Shown: piece by piece, positions 1 through 11,545 of the stretch | Numbering within the stretch: position 1 is the first letter of the stretch | Layout of the letters: every line of letters starts with the position of its first letter | Assembly (NCBI RefSeq): GCF_932274485.2 | Contig: NC_065882.2 | Coordinates: 28,786,890 to 28,850,889 of the forward strand | Source: Patella vulgata | Taxonomy: Eukaryota; Mollusca; Gastropoda; Patellidae | Reading direction: 5' to 3' | DNA length: 64,000 bases | Position numbers and translations under genes: made by a program | The notes under the pieces: generated by a model | Databases searched by the model: none | What the model was told of the DNA's origin: nothing | What the model saw: only the letters and a program-made list of their open reading frames with translations

Positions 1-1083
1 AGTGAGGCTAACCACAAAATTAGGGTCAATCTGATTCAAAAAACATTACTTCCATTCAAACTTATCTCATTTAATATTTTCCTGCCCTTTTTTAGTTCTT
101 TCCAACCATTTTCATTTAATTTTCTCACCAGCCCCGTTTTTAAACTGCTTGATCCATTTTTCTGAAACTTCTGGAACGGGAAGACATTCCGATTACAGCA
201 ATACAAGTATCAGTTATTTCCCTTTAGCTTTCAGATAACTTCGCGAGTTTTGTTATTTTCCCATAAATCTTATATCTCAGAATCTAACCATGGGATCTTT
301 CTGAAACATTGACCCCCCCACCATTAATTTAAAAACTTATTTAATATCTGAACGATTTTCATGAAATTTGGATTTACCGATCTTACCGATGCGACTTGAA
401 AGATGTCATTAGCAATTTCCTAACTTATCTCCTCTTGAAGAAATTATGGATCAAGTTTTTGACCGATTTTGATAATTATTTTTTCTTGTTCTTTTTTCTT
501 TTAACATACTTGATATAATCCATGACACGTGACGATGAATATGAAAACTTTCATATCTGCATGGCACAGTAGCAGATCTAGTTAGGCTTTCAAACTTTGT
601 CCGAGAGACTATTGTTTTTACTAAAATTATTATTATTATTATTATTTACCGCGGACCCTTATTTCTCAGTCCCTGTAAAAGATACCGACCAGGGATCTAA
701 TTTACTACCGTTAAACCATATGGTGTTTACTCCATAAACTATTTTTTAAAACTTCTGCGCAGACCGGAAGTTGTTTCGTCAATTCTTTACCTATTTTCAA
801 ACAAATAACATTTTCGGAAATCCTGGGTCTTTTCTGTGAAGATAGCAGTTGAAAATTTCGAAATTTCGAAACTTCGTCGTTGACAATTCAATTTCGAATA
901 ATATTCGAATAAAGCCATATGGCCCAACCGATCGATAAAGCAAAATATGGCACACTGAAAATCAAGTATTTTCTGATTTGGAGCGTATTTGGACGCCTTT
1001 ATCTCGGAAACAGCTCCAGCGATTTTTCTTTAACTTTCTCTATAGAGAGTCCCTTTGGTAGTGTTCTGCACGAAGACATCCAA
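1..1083. other. A+T-rich non-coding flank
   Basis: No reading frame, RNA or repeat family is recognisable. A short ATT microsatellite lies at about 628-648. This is the old sequence into which the LINE at 1113 inserted. Confidence 0.6.
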
Positions 1084-1112
1084 TAAGACTTTGAAATAAC
1101 TAGAATAGGAGA
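1084..1112. repeat. Left target-site duplication of LINE
   Basis: The 29 bases 1084-1112 recur at 2364-2392 with one mismatch (A/G at 1107/2387) and exactly bracket LINE sequence. Such a long direct repeat is what target-primed reverse transcription leaves behind. Confidence 0.85.
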
Positions 1113-2363
1113 AATCACAAGACCTCTCACTAAACTTTTTAATCTTTCATTAGAACACCAATTATTACCTGATATTTGGAAGACTTCTCATATCATTGCA
1201 GCGTATAAAGGTAAGGGTGATCCACATTACCCTGACAACTATAGACCAATTTCATTAACATGCTCATTATGTAAAATACTAGAGAAAATCTTATTCAAAA
1301 TTCTTTATAATTTTATAAAAGAAAATAACCTGCTATATAAGTACCAGTCTGGCTTTCAACCAAACGATTCCACAATAAATCAACTTTTAGAAATTTATGA
1401 TGTTATAATAAAGTAATCTTGATATAGGAAAGCAAATTCGATTTATATTTTGTGATGTATCAAAAGCGTTTGATAAAGTTTGGCATTTGGGTTTATTGTC
1501 TAAATTAAAACAATATGGAATTAATCAAATACTATGTAAACGGATTGAACACTATTTAAGTAATAGACAACAATGTGTAGTTTTAGAAGGTTTTAAATCA
1601 AATTATTTGCATACCGATTCTGGAGTTCCCCAAGGAAGTGTACTTGGCCAGTTTTTATTTTTAATTTATTTAAATGATATCTCTGATAATATAACTAACA
1701 ACATAAGGCTATTCGCCGATGATACTTCACTTTTTACCAAATAAAGATCTTAATATTATCTCATCGTGGGCTAAACAGTGGTGTGTAACTTTTAACCCCA
1801 ATAAAACCAAAAATATTATTTTTACTAGGAACAATACAATTCATCCAGACGTTATCTTCGAAAATACAAAAGTTGAAAACGTAAATACTCATTGTCATTT
1901 GGGTATAACATTTCAGCCTAATGCATTATGGTCAAATCATATTTCAAATATATACCAGAAAGCATGCGGTCGTCTAAATATTTTACGTATACTGAAATAT
2001 AAAATTAATAGAATTTCACTTAATAAAATATATCTTGCTTTTATTCGCCCTATTTTAGAATATCTGATATTGTATGGGATCACTGCTCAATGAAAGATTT
2101 TGAAGCTTTAATTATTAAAACTATGCCTACATTATGTAATATTTTTCTATTTTCATAACCTTAAAGGTAATTATAATATATATATCTGAACATTACACTC
2201 CAAGAAATGTATATATGTTTGTAACTCACTACCTGTACATATGTCCACCATTTTTTACTGTAAACATAAGATTAAACTATTTTATATGTTTGGAGAGAAC
2301 TTATATAAGCCTTTGCCTGTTGTTCAATCCATTTCAGTTTATTGAATAAAATATTGTTTAAAC
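1113..2363 (+). mobile_element. 5'-truncated LINE (Jockey/I/CR1-type reverse transcriptase)
   Basis: Non-LTR retrotransposon fragment that copied itself by target-primed reverse transcription. Coding begins at the left junction with reverse-transcriptase block peptides (NYRPISL near 1235, FCDVSKAFDKVWH near 1450), then GVPQGSVLG near 1622-1650 and the catalytic FADDT near 1712. The thumb/C-terminal part follows to about 2090 (WAKQWCVTFNP, then HCHLGITF). The frame is interrupted near 1415, near 1742 and at about 2092, so it is dead. The 3' end reads TTGAATAAAATATTGTTTAAA without a long A tail, and the same ending recurs in the minus-strand LINE at 8461-10139. It lacks the N-terminal endonuclease. 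The near-perfect 29-base flanking duplication suggests a fairly recent insertion. Clade is uncertain among Jockey, I and CR1 relatives. Confidence 0.9.
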
Positions 2364-2392
2364 TAAGACTTTGAAATAACTAGAATGGGAGA
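2364..2392. repeat. Right target-site duplication of LINE
   Basis: Second copy of the 29-base duplication whose first copy is 1084-1112; one mismatch. Confidence 0.85.
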
Positions 2393-3102
2393 TTAAAAAA
2401 TTGGCGCTCTTGCAAATAACTTGATTTCTTCGTCAAATATTAGCGGACCAAACGAACTAAAGTGTCGTTGGATAGACCCATAAATGGACTATCATATGAC
2501 ATCGAAATGAAACGATTTCGATGGTTAGGAAATAAATTTGTAATGTTTTTAAAATTATGATATTTGATTCCAATATACAAATAGAATGAACCCATACGAT
2601 CATACATATACCGCAAAATGGTTTCTTACTTGTACGGTTGCAGAAAAAAGACGATTTTTAAGGTTTTTTGGTCTATAAAAGTCGCAATTATTATTCGATT
2701 TACATAAAATTTTCAGCATGTGATGATGCCATTTCTGATTTCATAAACTAATTTAATATTTTTATTATCACCGGAAGTAATGTAATTTTGTCAGGATCAC
2801 TTACATGTAACAAATGTATAAAATAAATTGATTGCTGGATTGGTTGATTCTGCGTCCATTTTATTTCATGTGTGCAATCCTTATGTAGAAACCTGTTTAA
2901 CTGTTTCATTGGTACCGAAAGTGACATAAGTTGAAGGGTAACGTGGCACCGGAAGTCACATAGGTTCAATGGTAACGTGGCACCGGTGAAACCCACCATT
3001 ACTGCATTGCAGTTCTAGTTAGTTTAGTACTTGTTGATATTAACAGATTAACATATTCCAATACACAGTTGTAAAAAAATTATCTGCCCCCGGATGGGGG
3101 CC
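2393..3102. other. Non-coding spacer with a short duplicated motif
   Basis: No convincing gene. The motif GGTAACGTGGCACCGG occurs twice around 2936-2985, and related ACCGGAAGT/ACCGAAAGT words occur at about 2770 and 2915. The reading frame open on the minus strand here (2748-2999) resembles no protein I know. Confidence 0.5.
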
Positions 3103-3252
3103 ATACTATATACCGGAAAACAACCGGAAAACACCATTTTATACCGGAAACACCGGAAACACCGGAAAAACACTAAATACCGGAAAACATCCTAAATACC
3201 GGAAAACACCCTAAATAGGTAACCCGGAGCCTGGTCCTCTGTGTGCGGTTTT
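3103..3252 (+). repeat. Left terminal inverted repeat with CCGGAAAAC units
   Basis: Inverted partner of 4777-4925. Agreement runs from the terminal ATACTATATACC to GTGTGCGGTTTT and then stops abruptly, which defines the inner edge. Confidence 0.85.
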
Positions 3253-4560
3253 GGACCAAGTGAGCGCCGATGAAGGAAGGTCAAGGTCATTACGATGTTC
3301 GTTTTACAAATAGCCCCCCCTGCAATCAGTCTACCTCCATCATTGACCATATTTTATTTTGTATTTTAATTTTAGTTTTCAGTAAATTTCAGTAGATTTC
3401 AGTGTTTCAGTATTTCAGTAGGTTAAACACAGCCCTCTGAGGGCCCCGTTATATGCCGGTTGCGCCGGTCTCCTGATTCTTACCAGTAACGCTGGCATCA
3501 GGGTGGTACGAATTAGTGGAAGGCAGGATTAAGCCAACTCCTCCCTAGGTAACAAAAAATCGCATCATAAAACAGCAAGTATCATCAAAAGCGAGATAAT
3601 AAATCTCTGAATAGTTCTAGTTGAAGTTCCAGGTTTAACCGCTATGCGTCCTAATCACCAAACGAAATGGATGCCACGCAATTCTCGGACAGGCTGTAAT
3701 CTGAAAAGTATCTATCCTTTCCAAGAGCTATCCATCTCGTTGGAAGGGCTAAAAATCTACTTGTTTCTGAGCTTACTTTCATTCCAGGGTCAAATATAAT
3801 CACTTGAACCATAATAACATTCAACATATTCCATCATATTCCGAGGGCCGCACACAGGATTTTTTTCTGGATTACTTTTCGAACTTTTTTCCCCAACTCG
3901 TTGACCAGTTTTCCTTGAGAAAACCCCAACTTTCGCCCAATTGTCCATGAGAAAACTACATATTCTATCTTACTGCATTGACGGGAAGTGGTAAGCTGGA
4001 CGTCTGTGAAAAGGGTTGATCGATAAATTTTCAAGGAAGCAATTGTTGTTTTTGTTTGTGAAATAGAGGACTCTAGCCGATGAGGCTACTTTCCCCCCGA
4101 GAACCTCAGGCAACCAATTACTATTGTAATAAAACATTACTATGTTAACCACTTCCTGGTGGCTGAAGACTTACACCGAATGCGTATTCGGAAAAAAAAT
4201 GTCCCCGAGAAAATGTTTTTTCCGACAATCGATATTCGAGATGTCTTCTGTTGCACAAATTATGCTGCACTGTGTAAGAACTTGCATCCTTTGATCTGAA
4301 GATTGTAGATGGAAAAGTATCATTTGCACTATTTCAAAGTAAACCTGCATTTTCGTATATCATCCCGTAATTTGTGATTAATGACAATGACTGTGGAAAT
4401 AATATGGGTTGAGTAACGGAAGATTTATGTTTGTCACGTGACTGGACAATTCCACCCCCGTCCCACCCTGACGATGATCCCTCCCGGAGCGGCGCGCTCT
4501 CTAAAAAAAATCTCGGGCACAGTTTACTCTTTTAATTTTTCCAGTAGCTATTTAGTAATG

Positions 4561-4609
4561 CGGAGTTTGGTCCTCGTGTGTGGTTTTGGACCAGGTGAGC
4601 GCTGATGAA
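4561..4609 (+). repeat. Internal direct copy of the inner left repeat
   Basis: Matches 3225-3274 in the same orientation (both run from CGGAG through TGGTCCTC and GGACCA to GATGAA). The right side thus holds one direct and one inverted copy, which suggests rearrangement or element-into-element insertion. Confidence 0.75.
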
Positions 4610-4776
4610 ATAAGTTCATTAACATACAAGCGAGCGATCGCCTACGGTCAAAGAAAAATTTCTTTTCAGATTTTTTTTAACAATTTCTTCTCCCAAATTT
4701 CTCTCAAAAAACAAATTGAAATTTTTTTTCAAGTATTTTTCTCTGTAAAATTATTTTCTACGGAATGGTTTTTTGT

Positions 4777-4925
4777 AAAACCGCACACAGAGGACCAGGC
4801 TCCGGGTTACCTATTTAGGGTGTTTTCCGGTATTTAGGATGTTTTCCGGTATTTAGTGTTTTTCCGGTATTCAGTATAAAATGGCGTTTTCCGGTTGTTT
4901 TCCGGTGTTTTCCGGTATATAGTAT
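4777..4925 (-). repeat. Right terminal inverted repeat with CCGGAAAAC units
   Basis: Reverse complement of 3103-3252; slightly different number of CCGGAAAAC units. Confidence 0.85.
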
Positions 4926-5143
4926 TGCCGCACAGGGGCGTGTAGATATTTTTTTTTAGTAGAGGGAAACATTTGAATTTTTAAAATTAGTAATCTAGGT
5001 CAATTTTAGAGTTTTAATCTGATGTAAAATGTCTACCCAGTATATTTTAGTGGTATTTTAACGATTATTTTAAGGATTAGTAATTATTTTAGACCAAAAC
5101 GATTCCAACATTGAAGCTCACTAATTTTGTGTGATTATAAACA

Positions 5144-5548
5144 ATGGATGGCAATGGTCAATTTGTCGACGAAGTGATGCCCCAAAGGTACCCGAGTCTG
5201 AAGATTCTAGAGGCCCCTGTCGAATTCACTGTTGTTGTTAAAAGAAATATCCTTACAACGTCTGACGAATCCGATAATCCTGACATTACACGTGAAGCAG
5301 TGGACAGTGTTATAAGTGATGGTTTAAAAATTTACGCGATGATAACAGCCCAGATTTGTTTATTAATTGCTACATTGGGAAACAGTTCACAAACAAAAAT
5401 GACATCAGTTAAAACTGAACTGTACAATACTGCTGATTTCAAAAGTGTGTTTTTTAACAATGCTCTGCCTCGACAAGAATTATCATATCGTTCAAATATA
5501 CAGACCCTTATTCATGACTTGGGTTCTGAACAGAAATTTCAGAAATGA
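5144..5548 (+). CDS. Unrecognised 134-residue reading frame
   Basis: An ATG in a plausible context (AAACAATGG) opens a frame of 134 codons starting MDGNGQFVDEVMPQRYPSL. I recognise no domain. Residues about 60-80 are mildly hydrophobic (IYAMITAQICLLIATLG), too weak to call a membrane segment. The last 44 codons lie in the first copy of a 130-bp tandem duplication, and because 130 is not a multiple of three the second copy continues in another frame (to about 5708). It sits just upstream of LTR sequence. It could be a remnant of a host exon, part of a mobile element, or chance; A+T-rich DNA makes long chance frames uncommon but not rare. Confidence 0.3.
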   Translation: MDGNGQFVDEVMPQRYPSLKILEAPVEFTVVVKRNILTTSDESDNPDITREAVDSVISDGLKIYAMITAQICLLIATLGNSSQTKMTSVKTELYNTADFKSVFFNNALPRQELSYRSNIQTLIHDLGSEQKFQK

Positions 5549-5671
5549 ACTGCACAATGCTGCTGATTTAAAAAATGTGTATTTTAACAATGCTCTGCCT
5601 CGACAAGAATTGTCATATCGTTCAAATATACAGACCTTTATTCATAGCCTGGGTTCTGAACAGAAATTTCA
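5417..5671 (+). repeat. 130-bp tandem duplication
   Basis: 5417-5546 and 5547-5671 are near-identical copies (shared blocks TTTAACAATGCTCTGCCTCG and GGGTTCTGAACAGAAATTTC). The period is 130 bases. Confidence 0.85.
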
Positions 5672-5754
5672 ATTTAATATTCAACGGCTATTTTTTAAAA
5701 AGGAATAGGATTCGGTGCTGCTAGGATTTTGGAACGTAGTTGGTTGGTCAAATA

Positions 5755-6171
5755 ATAAACCACCAATAATAAACGATTTGGGTAGGATGTAACAGTAGTC
5801 GTTTAAACGTTGTTGCATATCGACGTAATTTCCCTTAAATTCTATACATTTGGCTGTCGGGTATCACGTAACTAAGTGCAAACACGCATGGTAGCCGAAT
5901 ATTACTTTGTGTAGGCGCATGGAGGTATGTTTCTACAGTTTATTAAATCGAATTGCATTCGGTACATTCACTAACCTTCGATATCATTTTGGTGTGTGTG
6001 TGTTAGATATTAAGTAGCTTTTTCGTTCGTATATTTTCAGTTTTCACGTCTGTGATAGAGAGTACGGAACACGCGTGATGGTAATTGCATAATCAATGTC
6101 AGCAATGACACGTTCGATTCGATTATTCATTGATTTGTATAAACCACCAATAATAAACGATTTGGATAGGA
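5755..6171 (+). repeat. Extra, truncated LTR copy in a 384-bp tandem duplication
   Basis: A flank (5755-5787) plus the first ~350 bases of the LTR (5788-6138) are repeated with a period of 384 bases: the second flank starts at 6139 and the intact-length LTR at 6172. This adds a third LTR copy to the pair at the element's ends. Confidence 0.8.
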
Positions 6172-6686
6172 TGTAACAGTAGTCGTTTAAACGTTGTTGC
6201 ATTTCGACGTAATTTCCATTAAATTCTACACATTCGGCTGTCGGGTATCACGTGACAAAGTTTTCGCCATTTTTCGCGTCTGCAAACACGCATGGTAGCC
6301 GAATATTTATTAAATCGAATTGCATTCGGTACATTCACTAACCTTCGATATAATTTTGGTGTGTGTGTGTTAGATATTAAGTAGCTTTTTCGTTCGTATA
6401 TTTTCAGTTTTCACGTCTGTGATAGAGAGTACGGAACATCCGTGATGGTAATTGCATAATCAGCGTCAGCAATGACACGTTCGATTCGATTATTCATTGA
6501 TTTGTAATTAATGTATTGTTGTTGCTGACTACGTCCGTTACTTTTGTCAAGAATAATAAACGTTAACCTGTCACAGTTAGTCGAGACTTCCATGTTTTGT
6601 TCGTTCGATAAAAACCCCTAATGACGGTGACTGTCTGCCTGCTACCATGGTCATTTTCGATTCGTTTGACAGTGGCTGCCGTTACA
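6172..6686 (+). repeat. 5' LTR of BEL/Pao element
   Basis: Starts TGTAAC and ends GTTACA, a short inverted pair with the canonical TG...CA ends. Pairs with 20344-20885; an AATAATAAACG word in the 3' part may supply the polyadenylation signal. Confidence 0.85.
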
Positions 6687-6754
6687 GTGAAAACTCCCGG
6701 TTTGTCCGTATAGATTTGATAATTTAGTTGGGAATTGTAAAACTCTTAATAAAA

Positions 6755-8460
6755 ATGGCTGAGACAACCATAGATGAAGGGAATGCAGATTCTCGGCGCG
6801 AAAGAAAATTAACCCAAAAGGGCCTTGAATGTCAGATACAACAAAAACAGAATGGTTTTCGCAGAGCGGTATCCAAGTGGCGTCAACGTGCTAACACGCT
6901 GGGAAAACTTTTATCAGATTCAATGGACATTACGCTTATTCGTAAAGAAAGAGACACTTTAGAAAATGTCATCAGTGAAAATTCTTTCAGAGTTAAATGA
7001 AATATGTGAGGAGGGAAGTGAAATCGAAACTTATTACGAACGATATGACATTATTGAAGAAGATCGTTGTAATATTTTAAAGAAAATCACGTCATATTTG
7101 CACGACTTTCTATCGGATCGTGGTTCTCAATCATCTTCTAAAGGTAAAAAAATCCTCGAAGTCATCCGTCTCAAGAAAGGCTGATATATCGGTAGAAGCT
7201 GCAGAACTTAAGCTAATTTAAAATACGTTGAGATTGAAGCTCGCAAGAAAGCGGAACTTGAAAAGATGCGCATAGAAAAATAATTATACGTCGCTGAAGC
7301 TAAAGTAAATACAATCGTCAAAGTAGAAGACGAAGACAGATATGAATTACCAGAGGAAACTGTTACAAATTTCGTTGAAAATTTTGTCATTTCCTCGACT
7401 GATCCATTACATTCTACAGAAGCACCATATATATTAACCCTTTAACCCCTGTTTCGACTTTATCAAGTAGTTTGAATCCGAACGTTCCTGAATTGTAAGC
7501 TGTGTACACATCGTCATCATTACAAACTACACATATTTCACCTTCTCACTTTAATACTCAACCAATCGCATCATCGTCAACAAACACGGTTCCAGATACC
7601 CCCCCCCCCACTCCGGTCAATTATCCGTACTGATCTAATGTTAACGATTCGCAAAGTGACTTATTAGCGTTATCAAAATTACTCACTGACGGTCGCATTT
7701 AAAACGTTAGCCACCCCCCGAGATCCATTGAAGTATCCGAGTTGGAAATGTGCATTAGATACATTAATTGAAAACATAAATATTTCAGTCTCGCAACGAA
7801 TGCATTATCTTTGGAAATATGTGGACCAGTCAGAGATACAGTTGAAAGTTACTTCTTATTAAGATTTGGTCATCCATTCGTTATTGCAAACGCCTTTCGT
7901 AACAAGTCAGATTCATGGCCTAATATTCCGCCTAGGGATGGTATTGAACTTCGTAAATTTACTGATTTTTTAAGACAATGTGAAATTGCCATGTCAACCA
8001 TTAATAGCTTGCAGATATTAAATGACAGTCACGAAAATAAGAAACTACTGAGTATAATTCTTGAATGGTTAGTTTCGCGTTGGGCCCGGATGGTTTATGA
8101 TTGGCAAGAAGAAAAGAATACGTTTCCCCTTTTAGTCTTTTCGTTAGATTTATTGCTAAAGAAGTAGATATAGCGTGTGGTCCAGTCACTACGTTACGAA
8201 AGGTCGGGAAAGATTTGAACACTTACAAGTCGAACACTTCCAATAGATATAATCCGAGCAAATCAAGTAGATCTATTAGTCATGCGACCGAACTTAAAGA
8301 GAACCAGTTAGTCAACTCAGTCAAGTTTATGGAAGAAACAAGAATGTTTCCTTTGTAAAGGTCTGCATAATATTGATATCTGTAAGTCATTTCTAGACAA
8401 ATCATTACCTGAGCGTAAAGAGTACTCTGCTCGGAATGAACTTTGTTTTGGCTGTCTCAT
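6755..8460 (+). pseudogene. BEL/Pao gag region (fossil)
   Basis: Begins soon after the 5' LTR with MAETTIDEGNADSRRERK. Lysine/arginine/glutamate-rich helical stretches (about 6750-7260) precede a capsid-type region (about 7720-8160), and the start of a zinc-knuckle segment lies near 8350-8460 (CKGLHNIDICKSF, then ELCFGC). The order matches BEL/Pao gag. Broken. Confidence 0.7.
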
Positions 8461-10139
8461 TTTTTTTTTTTTTTAAACAATATTTTTATTCATTAAATCT
8501 GAATTTGGATTGTGTAACAGGCTATGCCTATGTGTAACCCCTCTCTCTGATTTAGGTACATGTACACATTATAAATATTTACATACATACATACATACAT
8601 AATTACATAATTATAGAGCATATATGATACATCATGGATAATATAGAAACTTAGATGATTATACAGAGTGCAGGGCTTGGAATGACTTAAGAGTTGTTTA
8701 TGGAGATTTAAATCTTTTTGATAAGGAAATAAATTGTTGGACTTCTTGGAAAATAAGTGTGTTTATCTCTGGACTAAGTTTTGTTGACCCATACAACAGA
8801 CAACTGATTGTTTTATGATTATGTTGAAGGTTATGGATTGTCCGTTTTCTTGCATCTGAATATAAGTGGCATACGAGTAAATAGTGTTCGGTATCTTCGA
8901 ATTTGTGACCACAGAGGCAAGCTGGGCTATCATCGACGTGTCTGAGGAATTTATGGCCTTGTAGGTTCGAGCAGCATAATCTTAGTTTACAGTGGATTAT
9001 TTGTAATTTTCGTATCCCAGTATAGTAATATGATGGCACGATGGTGTCTAATTTATTTAGTGAATTTCCAAAGATAGCAAGGGATCGAGAGTTTCTAATT
9101 TCAACGTTAAGTTTGTTCCATTCTCGTATACTGGAAGGGATGAAGGATTCTGCATCTGGTTTCCTTTAGTTTATCTTTGTTTCTAAGGGTATAATTGATA
9201 GGGGTAGAGGACAGTTCTAATAGGTCAGAGAGATATGATGGAACGAGGTTGTTAGTAATTTTGTACATTAATTTTAATTTATGACGTCGACGTCTTTCCG
9301 AGAGTGGAACAAACCCAGTCTCTTTATAGAGTAAGTACCTCTTATAAGCTAGTACCGCTTACCGCCCCACAGATAGTGCGCAGTGCATCTAATTGTAGGG
9401 ATTCTAGTTTGTTAGCTAAATAATCACTGCACCCATCCCAGATAATGTCGGCATAATCAAAGTGTGGAAGGATAAAAGAAGAGTATATTATGTTTAAAGA
9501 TTTTCTATTTAATCGATATTTTAGAGAACGAAGGCAATTTACTAGTTTGGATACTTTGCTTACAATGCTATCTATATGATTATTCCATTTACAGTTAGTT
9601 TGAAAGATTAGACCTAGATGTTTATGTTCACTTACTTCTTTGATTTGTACCTGGTTCATAAATAATGGTGGGTTAACTATGTGGGGTTTAGTAGTAATAG
9701 TCAGTGTTTCTGTTTTTAGGGGGTTAAAAGTCACCAGCCATGTCTCAGCCCAATTTCTGATTCGATTTAAGTCATCGTTAATGGTAGCAGCACTTGCCTC
9801 TGGGTCTTCAATTTTTAAGTATAAAGAGGTATCGTCAGCAAATAATCTAATGTTTGAATTTATATTGTTCACAATATCATTTATGTATATTAAGAATAAA
9901 AGAGGGCCTAGTACAGATCCCTGTGGAACACCAGCAGGGATGCTTCTGGGGTCCGAGGAGGTGCCACTGATGGTTACACATTGTTGTCTATTTTTTAAAT
10001 AATCTACGAACCAGAGCAGTAGATCTCCTCGAACCCCCGCAGCGTCCAGCTTGTGACAGAGTCCGGCATGCCAAACCCTGTCAAAGGCCTTGCTGATGTC
10101 ACAGAAGACTATTCTAGTATATTGATGTTGGTCAATGGC
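8461..10139 (-). mobile_element. LINE inserted in BEL/Pao gag (Jockey/I/CR1-type)
   Basis: Minus-strand non-LTR retrotransposon, 5'-truncated inside the reverse transcriptase. Reading from 10136 downwards: FCDISKAFDRVWHAG, GVPQGSVLGPLLFLIYIND near 9930-9880, the catalytic RLFADDTSLY near 9840, and the thumb with WAETWLVTFNP. The frame runs open to 9342 with the block LDALRTICG. After a frame change the C-terminal domain continues, and a second open part at 9039-8698 carries the zinc-ribbon-like CLCGHKFEDTEHYLLVC. The 3' end reads ATGAATAAAAATATTGTTTAAA plus an A tail (T run at 8461-8474 on the plus strand). CATA repeats lie in the 3' UTR (about 8582-8604). It splits the zinc-knuckle region of gag; a short CTCAT word occurs at both junctions. 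It is related to the LINE at 1113-2363 (same 3' ending) and to the fragment at 25852-26717. Confidence 0.9.
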
Positions 10140-11545
10140 TCATTTAGGACATAGATCTAAGCTTTGTCGTTCGAGATTAGTTTGTAACCCGTGCTCTAAA
10201 GGACATCCCACTTCGTTACATGGTGATAGTGGAAGGCCAGTATATTATTCCGAAATTGAAAATAAGAAACCGAAATCTGTCATAGCTCATAACACTAGTA
10301 TTACGAAAAGTGTGAGTAAAAGTTGAACCACAGCGTTAGTATGGTTATCACATTGTGGGCTACAAACAATTCATGTAATAAGCTTAATGTTGACTACTAT
10401 GTTCGCAAAGGAAAAAGTCGTCAACAGTTGATGGGTCGTGTTTATGATAATTTATTGAAAATTCCTGTCATCGGTCTATACCAGAGAGTCTATATCGGTA
10501 AATCGTTCGCATATTGCGACACCGGATATGGCCGAAGGTGGCCACACTTCGTCAAAATCTCGGAAGAACTCGTACATATAAAGGATGTTGAAGTTGGGCT
10601 ATTAATCGATTGCGCACGTGCATTAGCACCGCGCGAAGTAATTCCACCAGTTAGAAATAGTCACTTTGCACAGCGCACAGACTTAGGTTGGGGAATAGTT
10701 GGTGTGATTGATCATAGTTCATCCGATATTGATTCTATTGGTGTTAGTCACAGGATACCTGCATACCCCGTACCTCATGCTACGACTAATTGTCCTACAT
10801 CGGATCATGTTTATATTTCACTACGCTTAGAAGTGAATGAAATCACCGACCTAAACAATCTTCAGAAAATGTTTAAAACTGGCTTCGTAGAAAACAACTC
10901 TGATAAGACTGCGTATTCGCGAGAAGAGAAGAAGTTTCTCGATTTGATGTCGGATAGGATTCACGTGACGGCCGATGGACATTACGAAATGCCGTTGCCC
11001 TTTAAAAATAATGAGCCTGTGTTACCGAACAGCTTAATAATCGCTTAGAAGTGAATGAAATCACCGACCTAAACAATCTTCAGAAAATGTTGGGCTATTA
11101 ATCGATTCGATTGCGCACGTGCATTAGCACCGCGCGAAGTAATTCCACCAGTTGGAAATAGTCACTTTGCACAGCCTTAGGTTGGGGAATAGTTGGTGTG
11201 ATTGATCATAGTTCATCCGATATTGATTCTATTGGTGTTAGTCACAGGATACCTGCATACCCCGTACCTCATGCTACGACTAATTGTCCTACATCGGATC
11301 ATGTTTATATTTCACTACGCTTAGAAGTGAATGAAATCACCGACCTAAACAATCTTCAGAAAATGTTTAAAACTGGCTTCGTAGAAAACAACTCTGATAA
11401 GACTGCGTATTCGCGAGAAGAGAAGAAGTTTCTCGATTTGATGTCGGATAGGATTCACGTGACGGCCGATGGACATTACGAAATGCCGTTGCCCTTTAAA
11501 AATAATGAGCCTGTGTTACCGAACAGCTTAATAATCGCTTGATAG
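10140..11545 (+). pseudogene. BEL/Pao zinc knuckle and protease region (fossil)
   Basis: Opens with a zinc-knuckle remainder (HLGHRSKLCRSRLVCNPC, then GHPTSLH). An aspartic-protease-associated region follows, with the characteristic BEL peptides ALAPREVIPP and QRTDLGWGIVG and the pre-RT peptide EEKKFLDLMSDRIH. Part of the segment is present twice, in nearly identical form. Broken. Confidence 0.75.

Larger units (their letters stand above)
3103..4925. mobile_element. DNA-transposon-like element with 150-bp inverted repeats made of CCGGAAAAC units
   Basis: The first 150 bases (3103-3252) reappear as the reverse complement of 4777-4925 at better than 90 per cent identity by eye. Both ends start ATACTATATACCGG when read inward and contain 6-8 degenerate copies of a CCGGAAAAC word, some in the longer form TAAATACCGGAAAACATCC. 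Internally, 3225-3274 also recurs as a direct copy at 4561-4609. The interior has no transposase I can recognise, so the element is non-autonomous or a composite. No clear target-site duplication is visible beside 3103 and 4925, so the superfamily is unassigned. Confidence 0.8.

Noticed and set aside
9640-10002. 120-codon plus-strand open frame
   Set aside because: Antisense shadow of the minus-strand LINE reverse transcriptase.
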